A DNA stretch of 64,000 nucleotides from Acidobacteriota bacterium (GTDB taxonomy: Bacteria; Acidobacteriota; Terriglobia; Terriglobales; SCQP01), in assembly GCA_004299485.1 (NCBI GenBank), contig SCQP01000002.1, forward strand, positions 1-64,000. Reading direction: 5' to 3'. Below are positions 19,497-28,574 of this stretch, piece by piece. A program made the position numbers and the translations under genes. The stretch's first letter is position 1; each line of letters starts with the position of its first letter. The notes beneath the pieces are model-generated. The model saw only the letters and a list, made by a program, of their open reading frames with translations. It searched no databases and was not told the DNA's origin.

Positions 19497-19745
19497 ATGG
19501 GGATGAATATTAAAAGCGCAGCGGCGCACGAGCTGGCGAAAAAGGTGGCGGCGGCGACGGGCGAGTCGCTGACAACGGCGGTGACGGTGGCGTTGCAGGA
19601 ACGGTTGGATCGGCTGCGAAAGAAAGAGGGCCTGGCGGAACGGTTGATGGCTATTGGCGCCAGGACCGCAGCACGGCTGCAGGAGCCCTGGAAGAGTATG
19701 GATCACGGTGATCTGCTATATGACGAACGAGGATTGCCGAAGTGA
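19497..19745 (+). CDS. vapB: VapB-type antitoxin (first of two tandem paralogues)
   Basis: The 82-residue protein begins MGMNIKSAAAHELAKKVAAA, matching PSK-type VapB antitoxins (M-x-x-NIK near the start). TGESLTTAVTVALQERLDRL forms the N-terminal ribbon-helix-helix-like DNA-binding part; the C-terminal segment MDHGDLLYDERGLPK is the toxin-binding tail. The start at 19497 fits the family; an internal ATG at 19503 is possible. Its stop overlaps the vapC start by 4 bp (GTGA). It is closely similar to the antitoxin at 20173. Confidence 0.9.
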   Translation: MGMNIKSAAAHELAKKVAAATGESLTTAVTVALQERLDRLRKKEGLAERLMAIGARTAARLQEPWKSMDHGDLLYDERGLPK

Positions 19746-20143
19746 CCGTGGATTCGTCGGCTCTGGTGGCCATCCTGCGCCAGGAGCCGGAAGGAGCAGC
19801 ATTTAGCGAAGTGATCGCCAAGGCGGAACGCTGCCGGATTTCAGCAGTGAACTGGGTGGAAACGGCGATAGTGATGGGCGGCGACAGGGACCCGCTGACG
19901 AGCCGCGACGTCGACGAGATGATGGCGGATGCTGGTATTGAAATCATGCCTGTTACCGTGGAGCAGGCGCAATTGGCGCGGGCGGCGTTCCGCGATTTTG
20001 GGAAGGGCAGCGGGCATCCGGCGCGGTTGAACTTTGGCGACTGTTTCGCCTATGCGCTGGCGCAGTGGCAGCGCGAGCCGCTGCTGTATAAGGGCGAGGA
20101 TTTCGGGCATACCGACGTGCGCCCGGCGCTGCCCCGGCCTTGA
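19742..20143 (+). CDS. vapC: VapC-type PIN-domain toxin (first module)
   Basis: The 133-residue PIN ribonuclease has the acidic metal-binding residues D4 (TVDSSA), E40 (NWVETAIV), D100 (NFGDCFAYA) and D120 (YKGEDFGHTDV). VapC toxins cleave specific tRNAs or rRNA and are held inactive by VapB. The GTG start at 19742 overlaps the antitoxin stop, a coupled arrangement. It has the same length and same acidic positions as the toxin at 20421. Confidence 0.93.
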   Translation: MTVDSSALVAILRQEPEGAAFSEVIAKAERCRISAVNWVETAIVMGGDRDPLTSRDVDEMMADAGIEIMPVTVEQAQLARAAFRDFGKGSGHPARLNFGDCFAYALAQWQREPLLYKGEDFGHTDVRPALPRP

Positions 20144-20167
20144 GATTCTACCTTGGATGGTAGAATC
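20144..20167 (+). promoter_or_regulatory. Operator palindrome and -10 box of the second vapBC module
   Basis: GATTCTACC (20144-20152) and GGTAGAATC (20159-20167) form a perfect 9-bp inverted repeat with a 6-base spacer. TAGAAT (20161-20166), inside the right arm, looks like a -10 box and ends 6 nt before the GTG start. The sequence is unrelated to the operator of the first module 700 bp upstream. Confidence 0.7.
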
Positions 20168-20172
20168 GGGGC

Positions 20173-20424
20173 GTGGGGATGAATATCAAGAACCCGGAGG
20201 CGCATCTGCTGGCGCAGGAGCTGGCCGCGGCCACCGGCGAGAGCCTGACGACGGCGGTGACGGTGGCGCTGCGGGAGCGCTTGGAGCGGGTGCGCAAGCG
20301 GCGGCGGCAGCGGGCGACGGTAGAAGAGATACTAGCGATCGGCCGGCGCATGGCAGCCCGCGTCAAGGAGAAGCCTCTGGATCACGATACGCTGTTGTAC
20401 GACGAATACGGTCTGCCAAAATGA
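20173..20424 (+). CDS. vapB: VapB-type antitoxin (second of two tandem paralogues)
   Basis: The 83-residue protein (GMNIKNPEAHLLAQELAAAT, GESLTTAVTVALRERLERVR, then an Arg-rich linker, ending DHDTLLYDEYGLPK) is a clear paralogue of the antitoxin at 19497, identical through most of the TGESLTTAVTVAL core. It starts at GTG 20173 by comparison with the first copy; ATG 20179 is the alternative. The stop overlaps the toxin ATG (ATGA). Confidence 0.9.
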   Translation: MGMNIKNPEAHLLAQELAAATGESLTTAVTVALRERLERVRKRRRQRATVEEILAIGRRMAARVKEKPLDHDTLLYDEYGLPK

Positions 20425-20822
20425 TCGTGGACACGTCGGCGGTGATTGCCATCGCATTCAACGAGCCGGAGGCGGAGTTGTTTTTGCAGGTGCTACTGGC
20501 TGCGGGCAGCGCGCGGCTAAGCGCACCCAATTACGTTGAAGCTTCCGTAGTGATTCGACGCTATCAAGGCGATGTTTCTCTTCCAGATCTGGACGAAACC
20601 CTGCGGTTGACGGGTATAGAGATTGCGGCATTTCTGGAGGAGCATGGGCGCCTCGCGCGGAAGGCGTATGCGCGCTATGGACGGGGCAGCGGACACCGCG
20701 CGCGACTCAACCTAGGCGACTGCTTCTCGTACGCGCTGGCGCGAGCGACCGGCGAGTCATTGCTGTATAAGGGCGAGGATTTTGCACATACGGATGTGCG
20801 GCCAGCGCTGGTGCGGCACTGA
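20421..20822 (+). CDS. vapC: VapC-type PIN-domain toxin (second module)
   Basis: The 133-residue PIN ribonuclease has D4 (IVDTSA), E40 (NYVEASVV), D100 (NLGDCFSYA) and D120 (YKGEDFAHTDV). It aligns end to end without gaps with the toxin at 19742, including GRGSGH-RARLN and LLYKGED, but the middle helices differ (QGDVSLPDLDETLRL against DRDPLTSRDVDEMMA). That fits a tandem duplication followed by divergence at the antitoxin interface. Confidence 0.93.
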   Translation: MIVDTSAVIAIAFNEPEAELFLQVLLAAGSARLSAPNYVEASVVIRRYQGDVSLPDLDETLRLTGIEIAAFLEEHGRLARKAYARYGRGSGHRARLNLGDCFSYALARATGESLLYKGEDFAHTDVRPALVRH

Positions 20823-20840
20823 AAGAGCGTGGCGCTCGGG

Positions 20841-20846
20841 TAAAAT
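20841..20846 (+). promoter_or_regulatory. Probable -10 box of cysS
   Basis: TAAAAT ends 10 nt before the cysS ATG and there is no ribosome site between them, so the mRNA would be leaderless or nearly so. Confidence 0.4.
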
Positions 20847-20856
20847 CAAGACTTTC

Positions 20857-22263
20857 ATGGAAATCCGACTTTACAACACGCTTACACGGGCGGTGGAGCC
20901 GTTTGTGCCGCAGCAGCCGGGCCGGGTGAAGATGTACACCTGCGGGCTGACGGTATACGACTACGGCCACATCGGCAATTTCCGGACCTTCATCGGTGTT
21001 GATATCCTGCAGCGGTTTCTGGCCAGCCAGGGGCTGGAGCTGGAGACGGTGATGAACATCACCGACGTGGACGACAAGATGATTGCGCGGGCACGGGAAG
21101 CGGGGCGCGAGCTGCGGGATTATGCAAGTTTTTACACGGCGGCGTTTCTGGAGGACATGGAGCGGCTGCGGGTGCGGCCGGCGCGGCACCTGGTGCGGGC
21201 GACGGATTGCATAGCGGACATGGTGACCTGGATCGAGCGGCTGATTGCGGGCGGATTTGCGTATGAGCGTGAGGGTTCGGTGTACTTCCGGCTGGCCAGT
21301 TTTCCGGCGTATGGACGGTTGTCGGGCAAGGACCTGGAGGGTCTGCAGCCGGGGGCGCGGGTGGATGTGGACGAGTACGAAAAGGAAGAGGCGCGCGACT
21401 TTGCGGTGTGGAAGGCGCAGCGCGAAGGCGAGCCCTCGTGGCCGAGTCCGTGGGGGCCGGGGCGGCCAGGCTGGCATATCGAGTGCTCGGTGATGGCGGA
21501 AAAATATCTTGGTCCCACGCTGGACATTCACGCCGGCGGCACTGATCTGGTGTTTCCGCACCATGAAAACGAGATTGCGCAGGTTGAGCCGTTGACGCGG
21601 GCGCCGTTCGCGCGCACCTGGGTGCATATGGAGTTTCTGCTGGTGAACGGGGAGAAGATGTCGAAGCGGCTGGGCAACTTCTATACCGTGCGCGATCTGA
21701 TGGAGAAGGGCTATCACCCCAGCGCGATCCGCTATTTGCTGGCGTCGGTGCCCTATCGGCGGCAGTTGAACTTCACGCTGGAGGGTCTCGATCAGGCGGA
21801 GGCGGCCCTGCAGCGGCTGCGGCTGTTTCAGCAGCGGCTGCAGACGGCGCCGGCGGCGGAAGGAAGCAACGCGATTCTGGAGCAGGTTGCGGTCAACGCG
21901 CGCGAGCAGATGTGGGCGGCGCTGGCGAACAACCTGAATACCGCCGAGGCGCTGGCGGCGATTTTCGAGTTGGTGCGGGAAGGGAATACGGCGCTCGATC
22001 AGGGCAGCTTCCGCGCCGGCGACCGGGCGGCGTTTTTGGATACGCTGGGGGCGTTTGACACGATTTTTGCAGTGCTGACGCCGGATACGCCAGCGGCGGC
22101 GCGGCTGGCCGAGACCGACGTGGAAGCACTCGTGGTGGAGCGGCGGGCGGCGCGGCAGCGGAGGGATTTTGCGCGCTCCGATGCTATCCGCGCGCAACTG
22201 GACGAAGCGGGCGTGTTGGTGGAAGATATAAAGGGAGGGGGAGACCGATGGCGCTGGAAATGA
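20857..22263 (+). CDS. cysS: Cysteinyl-tRNA synthetase
   Basis: CysRS charges tRNA-Cys. The 468-residue class I synthetase starts MEIRLYNTLTRAVEPFVPQQ and shows the zinc-binding cysteine and signature YTCGLTVYDYGHIGNFRTF (HIGN at about residue 36), the second zinc site in GWHIECSVMAEKYLG, DLVFPHHENEIAQ, and the KMSKS-equivalent NGEKMSKRLGNF near residue 268. A C-terminal anticodon-binding helical domain follows, with RRDFARSDAIRAQL. The length is normal. The start at 20857 is set by the family; the frame runs upstream only through vapC. Confidence 0.97.
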   Translation: MEIRLYNTLTRAVEPFVPQQPGRVKMYTCGLTVYDYGHIGNFRTFIGVDILQRFLASQGLELETVMNITDVDDKMIARAREAGRELRDYASFYTAAFLEDMERLRVRPARHLVRATDCIADMVTWIERLIAGGFAYEREGSVYFRLASFPAYGRLSGKDLEGLQPGARVDVDEYEKEEARDFAVWKAQREGEPSWPSPWGPGRPGWHIECSVMAEKYLGPTLDIHAGGTDLVFPHHENEIAQVEPLTRAPFARTWVHMEFLLVNGEKMSKRLGNFYTVRDLMEKGYHPSAIRYLLASVPYRRQLNFTLEGLDQAEAALQRLRLFQQRLQTAPAAEGSNAILEQVAVNAREQMWAALANNLNTAEALAAIFELVREGNTALDQGSFRAGDRAAFLDTLGAFDTIFAVLTPDTPAAARLAETDVEALVVERRAARQRRDFARSDAIRAQLDEAGVLVEDIKGGGDRWRWK

Positions 22264-22266
22264 ATG

Positions 22267-22300
22267 CGAAGCTTACAGCTTACAGTTCACAGCTTACAGC
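22267..22300. repeat. Short CAGCTTACAG-type direct repeats in the cysS-aminotransferase spacer
   Basis: AGCTTACAG occurs three times in close succession, with a TTCACAG variant. Similar short units occur at 33644, 38843 and 42785, usually next to other intergenic repeats. The remaining spacer (22301-22437) has no feature I can name beyond the AAGGAG ribosome site of the next gene. Confidence 0.45.
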
Positions 22301-22437
22301 CGTCGCGGTCTGCCCGTCGTCGGCGCGGCCGAGCTTATTTGGCTCTGATTGAACTCCGGCTTGCCCTGCTCACGCGGCGGCAGTGACCTGCTGCGGCCGC
22401 AAAGCCGCTAGATGCAAGCTTCCCCAAGGAGTTCAAA

Positions 22438-23769
22438 ATGCCTAAGACTGCTAGTTCGCTCGCTCCCGAGCTGCGCACGGCGCTGCCCGGACCCAATGCC
22501 CAGCGCATCGTCGCTGCGGATCAAAAAGATATATCGCCGTCGTATACGCGTTCCTATCCGTTTGTGGCCCGCAAGGGCAGCGGCATGTACGTCGAGGACG
22601 TGGATGGCAACCGCTTTCTCGACTTCACCGCCGGCATCGCGGTCTGCTCGACCGGGCATTGCCATCCCGAGGTAGTGGCCGCGATTCAGAAACAAGCGGC
22701 GGAGTTGATTCACATGTCGGGCACGGATTTTTACTACGAGCAGATGGTGCGCGTGGCCGAGATGATTTCAGCGACCGCGCCCATGCCGGGGCCGCACAAG
22801 TTCTTTTACGGCAACTCGGGCACAGAGGCGATTGAGGCGGCACTGAAGCTGGCCCGCTATCACACGCGGCGGCCGTCTTTCATCGGCTTCTACAACTCGT
22901 TTCATGGCCGCACGTTTGGTGCGATGTCGATGACCAGCAGCAAGCAAACGCAGCGGGCGGGATTCGCTCCGCTGCTGCCGGGATTTTTCCATATCACGTA
23001 TCCGAATCCGTATCACCCCATCCATGGCACGCGGGACGTGGTCGCGGCGAGTTTGGAGGAGCTGGACCGGTTGTTTCATACCACCACGCCGCCGGAGGAA
23101 GTGGCGGCGGTGTTGATTGAGGCGGTACAGGGCGAAGGCGGGTATGTCGTGCCGCCCTCGGCGTTCGTGCAGGAGCTGCGGCGGGTGTGCGACCGGCACG
23201 GCATTCTACTGATTGCCGATGAGGTGCAGTGCGGTTCGGGGCGGACAGGGAAAATGTGGGCGATCGAGCACCATGGCGTGCAGCCGGACATCGTCTGCTC
23301 GGCGAAAGGTATCGCCAGTGGAATGCCGCTGGGGGTGATGTTCGCGCGGGCGGGGATTATGGATTGGAAACCGGGCGCGCACGCCTCGACGTTTGGCGGC
23401 AATCCGGTTTGTCTGGCGGCGGCGGAAGCCACTTTGAAACTGCTGCAAGGCGGTCTGATTCGGAACTCGGCGGAGATGGGCGGCTACATGATGGAGCGGC
23501 TGCGGGAGTGGCCGAAGCGGCATCCTACGGTAGGGGAAGTGCGGGGGTTAGGGTTAATGATCGGGATTGAAATCGTTTCCGACCAGGCCAAGCACACGCC
23601 GGATGCGGCGCGGCGCGACCGGCTGGTGGAGGCGGCGTTCCAGCGCGGCCTGTTGATTCTGGGCTGCGGACCCAATACGATCCGGTTGATGCCACCGCTG
23701 ATCATTTCACGGGAACAGGCCGATGTGGGATTAGATATTCTGGATGAGGTGATTGCGGCCAGCAAGTGA
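22438..23769 (+). CDS. Class III (acetylornithine/GABA-type) PLP aminotransferase
   Basis: The 443-residue fold-type I enzyme has the class III signatures: GNRFLDFTAGIAVCSTGHCHPEV, FYGNSGTEAIEAALKLAR (phosphate cup), SFHGRTFGAMSMT, LIADEVQCGSGRTGKMWAIE with the pyridine-binding Asp, and the Schiff-base lysine in CSAKGIASGMPLGV (about residue 292). Members use acetylornithine, GABA, 5-aminovalerate, or a terminal amine; the sequence alone does not decide the substrate. AAGGAG lies about 10 nt before the ATG. It heads a run with yraN (6-bp gap) and galT. Confidence 0.9.
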   Translation: MPKTASSLAPELRTALPGPNAQRIVAADQKDISPSYTRSYPFVARKGSGMYVEDVDGNRFLDFTAGIAVCSTGHCHPEVVAAIQKQAAELIHMSGTDFYYEQMVRVAEMISATAPMPGPHKFFYGNSGTEAIEAALKLARYHTRRPSFIGFYNSFHGRTFGAMSMTSSKQTQRAGFAPLLPGFFHITYPNPYHPIHGTRDVVAASLEELDRLFHTTTPPEEVAAVLIEAVQGEGGYVVPPSAFVQELRRVCDRHGILLIADEVQCGSGRTGKMWAIEHHGVQPDIVCSAKGIASGMPLGVMFARAGIMDWKPGAHASTFGGNPVCLAAAEATLKLLQGGLIRNSAEMGGYMMERLREWPKRHPTVGEVRGLGLMIGIEIVSDQAKHTPDAARRDRLVEAAFQRGLLILGCGPNTIRLMPPLIISREQADVGLDILDEVIAASK

Positions 23770-23775
23770 ACGGAA

Positions 23776-24255
23776 ATGGCAGGACTGCGCTTAACGGGAT
23801 CTGTAGTGCAATTAAAAAAGGGCTGGTGGCCTTTGCACTTCGGATCCCAGCGCAGGCCTGCGGCGCAGGGGGTGGGACAGCGTGGCGAGGAGTTGGCCGC
23901 TTGGTACTTGCGCCAGCAAGGGTATACAATCGTGGCGCACAACGTTCGCGCCGCGTCGCGCAAGATGGGCGGCGCGGGTGAAATTGATTTGGTTGCGTTT
24001 GAAGGTGCTCCAGCCACGATGGTGTTTGTCGAGGTGAAAACCAGGGCGCGGGAGGGGCGGTTTGCGGCCGAAAGTGCTGTCGACGCCGCGAAACGGCGCC
24101 ACTTGATCCGCGCGGCTCACAGCTACTGCAATCGCCGCCACTACACAGAACCGATCCGGTTTGACGTGGTGGTGATTTACGGTCCGAATGACGAGCACCC
24201 GCGCGTGACGTTGCACCGGGATGCCTTTCGGGACGCAGCCTCAGGGAGAAACTGA
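23776..24255 (+). CDS. UPF0102 (YraN-family) nuclease-like protein
   Basis: The 159-residue protein has the YraN core: GQRGEELAAWYLRQQGYTIV, NVRAASRKMGGAGEIDLVAF, FVEVKTRAREGRF, then AVDAAKRRHLIRAAHSY and RFDVVVIYG. The E-x-D and E-V-K residues match the Holliday-junction resolvase-like (PD-D/E-x-K) metal site. The cellular role is not established. The N-terminal 30 residues before GQRGEE are longer than usual and basic. It sits between the aminotransferase and galT with 5-6 bp gaps. Confidence 0.88.
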   Translation: MAGLRLTGSVVQLKKGWWPLHFGSQRRPAAQGVGQRGEELAAWYLRQQGYTIVAHNVRAASRKMGGAGEIDLVAFEGAPATMVFVEVKTRAREGRFAAESAVDAAKRRHLIRAAHSYCNRRHYTEPIRFDVVVIYGPNDEHPRVTLHRDAFRDAASGRN

Positions 24256-24260
24256 TCGGC

Positions 24261-25277
24261 ATGCCTGAACTTCGCAAGGATCCTGTAACCGGGCGCTGGG
24301 TAATCATTGCGGGTGAGCGCGCCAAGCGGCCACACGATTTCCACCGGCCGCCGGTGCGACCCAGCGGGCAGGGGTTTTGCCCCTTTTGCTATGGCAATGA
24401 GAGCAAGACGCCGCCGGAGATTCTGGCCTACCGGCCGGAGGGCGCGCCCAATACGCCGGGCTGGACGGTGCGCGTGGTGCCGAACAAATTTCCGGCGCTA
24501 GGGATAGAAGGGGAACTGGGGCGGCAGGGCGAAGGCGTCTACGACAAGATGAACGGCATCGGCGCGCACGAAGTCATCATCGAAACGCCGCAGCACGAGC
24601 AGACGCTGGCGACGATTCCGACCAAGAGCATTGAAGACGTGCTGTGGGCATTCCGGGATCGGATGCTGGACCTGAAGAAAGACCCGCGCTTTCGCTACAT
24701 TCTGGTGTTCAAGAATCATGGCGAGGATGCGGGGGCGTCGCTGGAGCACACGCACTCCCAGTTAATCGCACTGCCGATTGTGCCGGGATCGATCCGGGAA
24801 CAGGTCAACGGCGCGCGGCAGTATTTCGAGTATAGGGAACGGTGTATTTACTGCGATATCGTGCGGCAGGAGCTGGAATCGAAGGTGCGAGTGGTGAGCG
24901 AGAACGAGGATTTTGTGACGCTGTCGCCGTTTGCGCCGCGCTTTCCGTTTGAAACCTGGATTTTTCCGAAGCAGCACGAGGCGTTTTTTGAGGACTCCTC
25001 GCCGCGGAATCTGGAGAATCTGGCCAAGGCGCTGAAGGACTTGCTGACGCGCTCGGATAACGTGCTGGATTGCCCTGCCTACAATCTGGTGCTGCAGAGC
25101 GCGCCGCTGCGGGAGTCGCGCTCAGAGAGCTTCCACTGGCACATCGAGTACATGCCGCGGCTGTCGCGCGTAGCGGGCTTTGAGTGGGGCACAGGGTTCT
25201 ACATCAACCCGACGCCGCCGGAAGAGGCGGCCAAGTACCTGCGTGAAGCGGCGGTCGAAGCGCCGGTGACGGCTTAA
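24261..25277 (+). CDS. galT: Galactose-1-phosphate uridylyltransferase
   Basis: GalT exchanges UDP-glucose and galactose-1-phosphate for UDP-galactose and glucose-1-phosphate through a uridylyl-histidine. The 338-residue HIT-superfamily protein has GRWVIIAGERAKRP, the zinc cysteines FCPFCYGNE, RVVPNKFPAL, the nucleophile motif LEHTHSQLIALP, a second cysteine pair CIYCD, and FHWHIEYMPR near the end. No galK or galE is adjacent. It is the last gene of the run and converges on the VPS10-like gene with a 6-bp gap. Confidence 0.93.
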   Translation: MPELRKDPVTGRWVIIAGERAKRPHDFHRPPVRPSGQGFCPFCYGNESKTPPEILAYRPEGAPNTPGWTVRVVPNKFPALGIEGELGRQGEGVYDKMNGIGAHEVIIETPQHEQTLATIPTKSIEDVLWAFRDRMLDLKKDPRFRYILVFKNHGEDAGASLEHTHSQLIALPIVPGSIREQVNGARQYFEYRERCIYCDIVRQELESKVRVVSENEDFVTLSPFAPRFPFETWIFPKQHEAFFEDSSPRNLENLAKALKDLLTRSDNVLDCPAYNLVLQSAPLRESRSESFHWHIEYMPRLSRVAGFEWGTGFYINPTPPEEAAKYLREAAVEAPVTA

Positions 25278-25283
25278 TTCCTC

Positions 25284-28200
25284 TTACTTTCCGCCGGCGA
25301 TTACGTTCGGGACCTTTTTCGAGCGCAACTCAGTGTTGAACTGGGTCAGGTCGGTGGAGAGGATCTGATCGAGCTGCTGCTGGTGCGCGGCGACCTGCTT
25401 GGCCAGCATCGTATTCACCTCGACTTGCTGATCGGTGGGCTGGAAGTCGGAACTGGTGACTTCGCGCTCCAGATAGGTCAGCTTGTCAATGAGGGTGGGC
25501 GCCCAGCGCCATTGGTCCTCGCCCTTGCCGGTGGCCTTGGTGTTATACAGGCCGGCTTCGAGGGATTCGAGCTTAGAGCTGAGCGCGGCGGCGGATTTAT
25601 GCAGGGCGGGAGCATCGGCGGCGGCGGGTCCGCCGGGATCGGCGGCGACGGCTTCGTCGAGGGAGACAAGCTGTCCGCGCACCAGCTCGATGCGATTGAT
25701 CATGGCGGTGACCTGCTTGTACTCGGCGGCGATGGCGTCGGCGAGCTTCTGCTGTGCGGCGATATCGGCGAGGGTGCCGCTGGAGTGGGGGTCTTTGAGC
25801 AGGAGGAAGGGCTGCTTGCGGGTGGTGCCGGCGGCGGTGAGCTCGAGAGTGTAGGTGCCGGGCGGCTCCAACAGCGTCAGCGGGCGGTCGTTGGGCGCGG
25901 TGCGCCAGCCGTGGAGATTGAGGGTTTGGTCGGGGGCATAGGGCGACATGGTGCGCAGATGGACGACCGGCAGCGCCGAGGATTGCATTTTCCAGTAAAC
26001 GCGGTTGAGGCCGGCAACGCCCGCGGCTTTGATGGTGTCGACGGTATGGCCCTCGGCGTTGACGACAGCGATGCGGACATTCTTGTCGGGCGCTTTGAGG
26101 TAGAAATTGATGACAGCACCGGGCGGAGGGTTCTGGCCCGCGCTGGGATCGGCGCCGGTTGAGATTTGGCGCACGGCGCCACGGAAGCGGTATGCGGGGC
26201 GCGGTGGGAACAGATAGGCGGCGCTGTCGGCGACCTGCTGGGAGTATTGCTCGAGGGGCTGGATGTCGCCCAGAATCCAGAAGCCGCGGCCATAGGTGCC
26301 GATCACGAGATCGTGGCGGCGGGGCTGGATGGTGAGCCAGTAGACGGGAGCGTGGGGCAGATTCATCTGCAGCGGCTGCCACTGGTCGCCGTTGTTGAAG
26401 GAGACGTAGACGCCGCCTTCGGTGCCGAGATAGAGCAGGCCTTTGCGGACGGGGTCCTCGATGACGCAGTGAGCGTAGCCGTTGGCGACGTGGGGCAGGC
26501 CGTTGGTGATCTTGGTCCAGGTGGCGCCGTAGTCACCGGTGCGGTAGACGTAGGGATCGCGGTTATCCACCTGATGAAAATCGACCGTGAGATAGGCGGC
26601 GCCGGCGGCGAACGGAGAAGGGAAGATGTTATCGACGGTGCCCCAGGGCGGCAGACCGGGAAGATTTTTGGTGAGGTTGGTCCAGTGCTTGCCGCCGTCA
26701 CGGGTAAGCTGCACCTGGCCATCGTTGGTGCCCGCCCAGATGAGGCCCTCCTGCTTCGGCGACACCGCGAGGGCGTAAATGACGCCGGCGTATTCGACGC
26801 CAATGTTGTCGGGCGTGAGGCCGCCGGAAATGCCCATGCGGGCTTTGTCGTCGAGCGTCAGGTCGGGGCTGATGTCCTGCCAGCTTTGGCCGCCGTCGGT
26901 GGTCATGTGGACGACCTGGCTGGCGGTGTAGACGCGGTGGGAATCAAACGGTGAAATCACCAGCGGGAACTGCCAGTTGAAGCGGTACTTGACTTCACCG
27001 GCGGGCGTACCGGCGACGGTGACGGGCCAGACTTCGACGTTGCGCTCCTGGCCGTTTTTCTGGTTGTAAATATCGACGACGCCGCCGACGGCGCCTTCAC
27101 CGGTGCCGCTGTTCCAGACGAGGTCGGGGTTGGAGGGATCGGGCAGGGCAAAACCTTCTTCGCCGCCACCGATGGTGTGCCAGTAGGAGGAGGCGATGGT
27201 GCCGCCGCGGCCGAAGAAGCCGCCGCCATTGGCGAGGCGGCTGGGGCCTTCGTAGCTGCCGGTATCCTGCTCGTTGCCGAGGACGTTGTAGGGAATGGCG
27301 TCGTCCACGGCGACATGGTACATCTGGCCATTGGCGAGGCGGACGTGGCGCCAGCTCTTGCCGCCGTCGGTGGTGATGGAGACACCGCCATCGTTGGCGA
27401 CGGCCATGCTGCGGGAGTTGGTGGGGTCAATCCACATGTCGTGGTTGTCGCCGCCGGGGCTGGAGGGCATGCGGGTGAGGGTGTGACCGCCGTCGAGGGT
27501 GCGGGTGAAGGCGTTGCCCAGGAAATAGACTTCGTTGGGGTTGCTGCTGCTGACCTCGCCGCGCGTGTAATAGGCGGTGCGGCTGCGGATATCACGGTCG
27601 CTGCTGACCAGCGTCCAGGTTGCGCCGGCGTTGCTGGAAGCCCAGAGCTGGCCGATCTGGGTGGGCTTACCATTGTCGGGCACGCCATCGCCGGTCTCGA
27701 TCAGGGCGTACACGCGGCTGGGATCGCTGGGTGCGACGGCGAGGCCGATTTTGCCGAGGGGCGAGTGGGGCAGGCCGTGGGCGGTGAGGCGCGTCCAGGT
27801 GGCGCCGCCGTCGAGGGATTTGAAAATGCCGCTGCCCGGGCCGCCGCTGGTGCGTCCCCAAGTGTGCAGGATGATCTGCCAGGTGGAGGCATAGACGATT
27901 TCAGGATTGGACATGTCCAGGGCGATGTCGCTGCAGCCGGTGTTGTCGTCCACGAAAAGGGTTTTGGTCCAGGTTTTGCCACCGTCGGTGGTGCGGTAGA
28001 CGCCGCGTTCGGGCTGCGGACCGTAATCGTTGCCCTGCGCGCAGGCGAGCACCACGTCGGAGTTGCGGGGGTCGATGATGACGCGGCCGATGCGGCCGGT
28101 TTTGTCGAGTCCCATGTGCTGCCAGGTGGCGCCGCCGTTGGTGGATTTGTAGATGCCGTCACCGATGGAGATATCGCTGCGGATGAAGCTTTCGCCCGTG

Positions 28201-28514
28201 CCCGCCCAGACGATATTGGGGTTGCTGCGCGCCACGGCGAGCGCGCCGATGGATTGCACCGGCTCAGCGTCGAACATGGGCTGCCAGGTGGTGCCGCCGT
28301 CGGTGGTCTTGAAGACGCCGCCCGAGGCCGCGCCCACGTACCAGATGTTGGGATTGCCGGCGACACCGGCTACCGCGTCGGTGCGGTTGCCGGGAGGGCC
28401 GATATAGCGCCAGCGCATGTGGCTATAGGCGCTTGGCGGCATGGACTGAGTTTGAGCCCAGGCCATGGCTCCTAGCGCCACGGCAATCACAACAAAACGC
28501 AGAAGCTGCCGCAT
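25284..28514 (-). CDS. Secreted VPS10/BNR-repeat (sortilin-like) propeller protein
   Basis: The 1076-residue exported protein has a signal peptide (LLRFVVIAVALGAMAWA-Q) and then a long beta-propeller region with Asp boxes (KTTDGGTTW, KSTNGGATW, RTTDGGKTW, KSLDGGATW, MTTDGGQSW, LTRDGGKHW). The last 250 residues are Ig-like and helical, with KQPFLLLKDPHSSG and a terminal coiled region. It is a paralogue of the protein at 58729-61797 along its whole length (shared openings MRWRLIGP / MRWRYIGP and blocks such as TIQPRRHDLVIGTYGRGFWILGD). The role is unknown; relatives are sometimes annotated as glycosyl hydrolases without catalytic evidence. The start has GGGAGGG about 8 nt upstream. Confidence 0.9.
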   Translation of the reverse strand: MRQLLRFVVIAVALGAMAWAQTQSMPPSAYSHMRWRYIGPPGNRTDAVAGVAGNPNIWYVGAASGGVFKTTDGGTTWQPMFDAEPVQSIGALAVARSNPNIVWAGTGESFIRSDISIGDGIYKSTNGGATWQHMGLDKTGRIGRVIIDPRNSDVVLACAQGNDYGPQPERGVYRTTDGGKTWTKTLFVDDNTGCSDIALDMSNPEIVYASTWQIILHTWGRTSGGPGSGIFKSLDGGATWTRLTAHGLPHSPLGKIGLAVAPSDPSRVYALIETGDGVPDNGKPTQIGQLWASSNAGATWTLVSSDRDIRSRTAYYTRGEVSSSNPNEVYFLGNAFTRTLDGGHTLTRMPSSPGGDNHDMWIDPTNSRSMAVANDGGVSITTDGGKSWRHVRLANGQMYHVAVDDAIPYNVLGNEQDTGSYEGPSRLANGGGFFGRGGTIASSYWHTIGGGEEGFALPDPSNPDLVWNSGTGEGAVGGVVDIYNQKNGQERNVEVWPVTVAGTPAGEVKYRFNWQFPLVISPFDSHRVYTASQVVHMTTDGGQSWQDISPDLTLDDKARMGISGGLTPDNIGVEYAGVIYALAVSPKQEGLIWAGTNDGQVQLTRDGGKHWTNLTKNLPGLPPWGTVDNIFPSPFAAGAAYLTVDFHQVDNRDPYVYRTGDYGATWTKITNGLPHVANGYAHCVIEDPVRKGLLYLGTEGGVYVSFNNGDQWQPLQMNLPHAPVYWLTIQPRRHDLVIGTYGRGFWILGDIQPLEQYSQQVADSAAYLFPPRPAYRFRGAVRQISTGADPSAGQNPPPGAVINFYLKAPDKNVRIAVVNAEGHTVDTIKAAGVAGLNRVYWKMQSSALPVVHLRTMSPYAPDQTLNLHGWRTAPNDRPLTLLEPPGTYTLELTAAGTTRKQPFLLLKDPHSSGTLADIAAQQKLADAIAAEYKQVTAMINRIELVRGQLVSLDEAVAADPGGPAAADAPALHKSAAALSSKLESLEAGLYNTKATGKGEDQWRWAPTLIDKLTYLEREVTSSDFQPTDQQVEVNTMLAKQVAAHQQQLDQILSTDLTQFNTELRSKKVPNVIAGGK

Positions 28515-28574
28515 AGTGCAACCCTCCCTGCTACAGACTTATCAGGCGGAATATAGATCAGTCACTGCCGGAAG

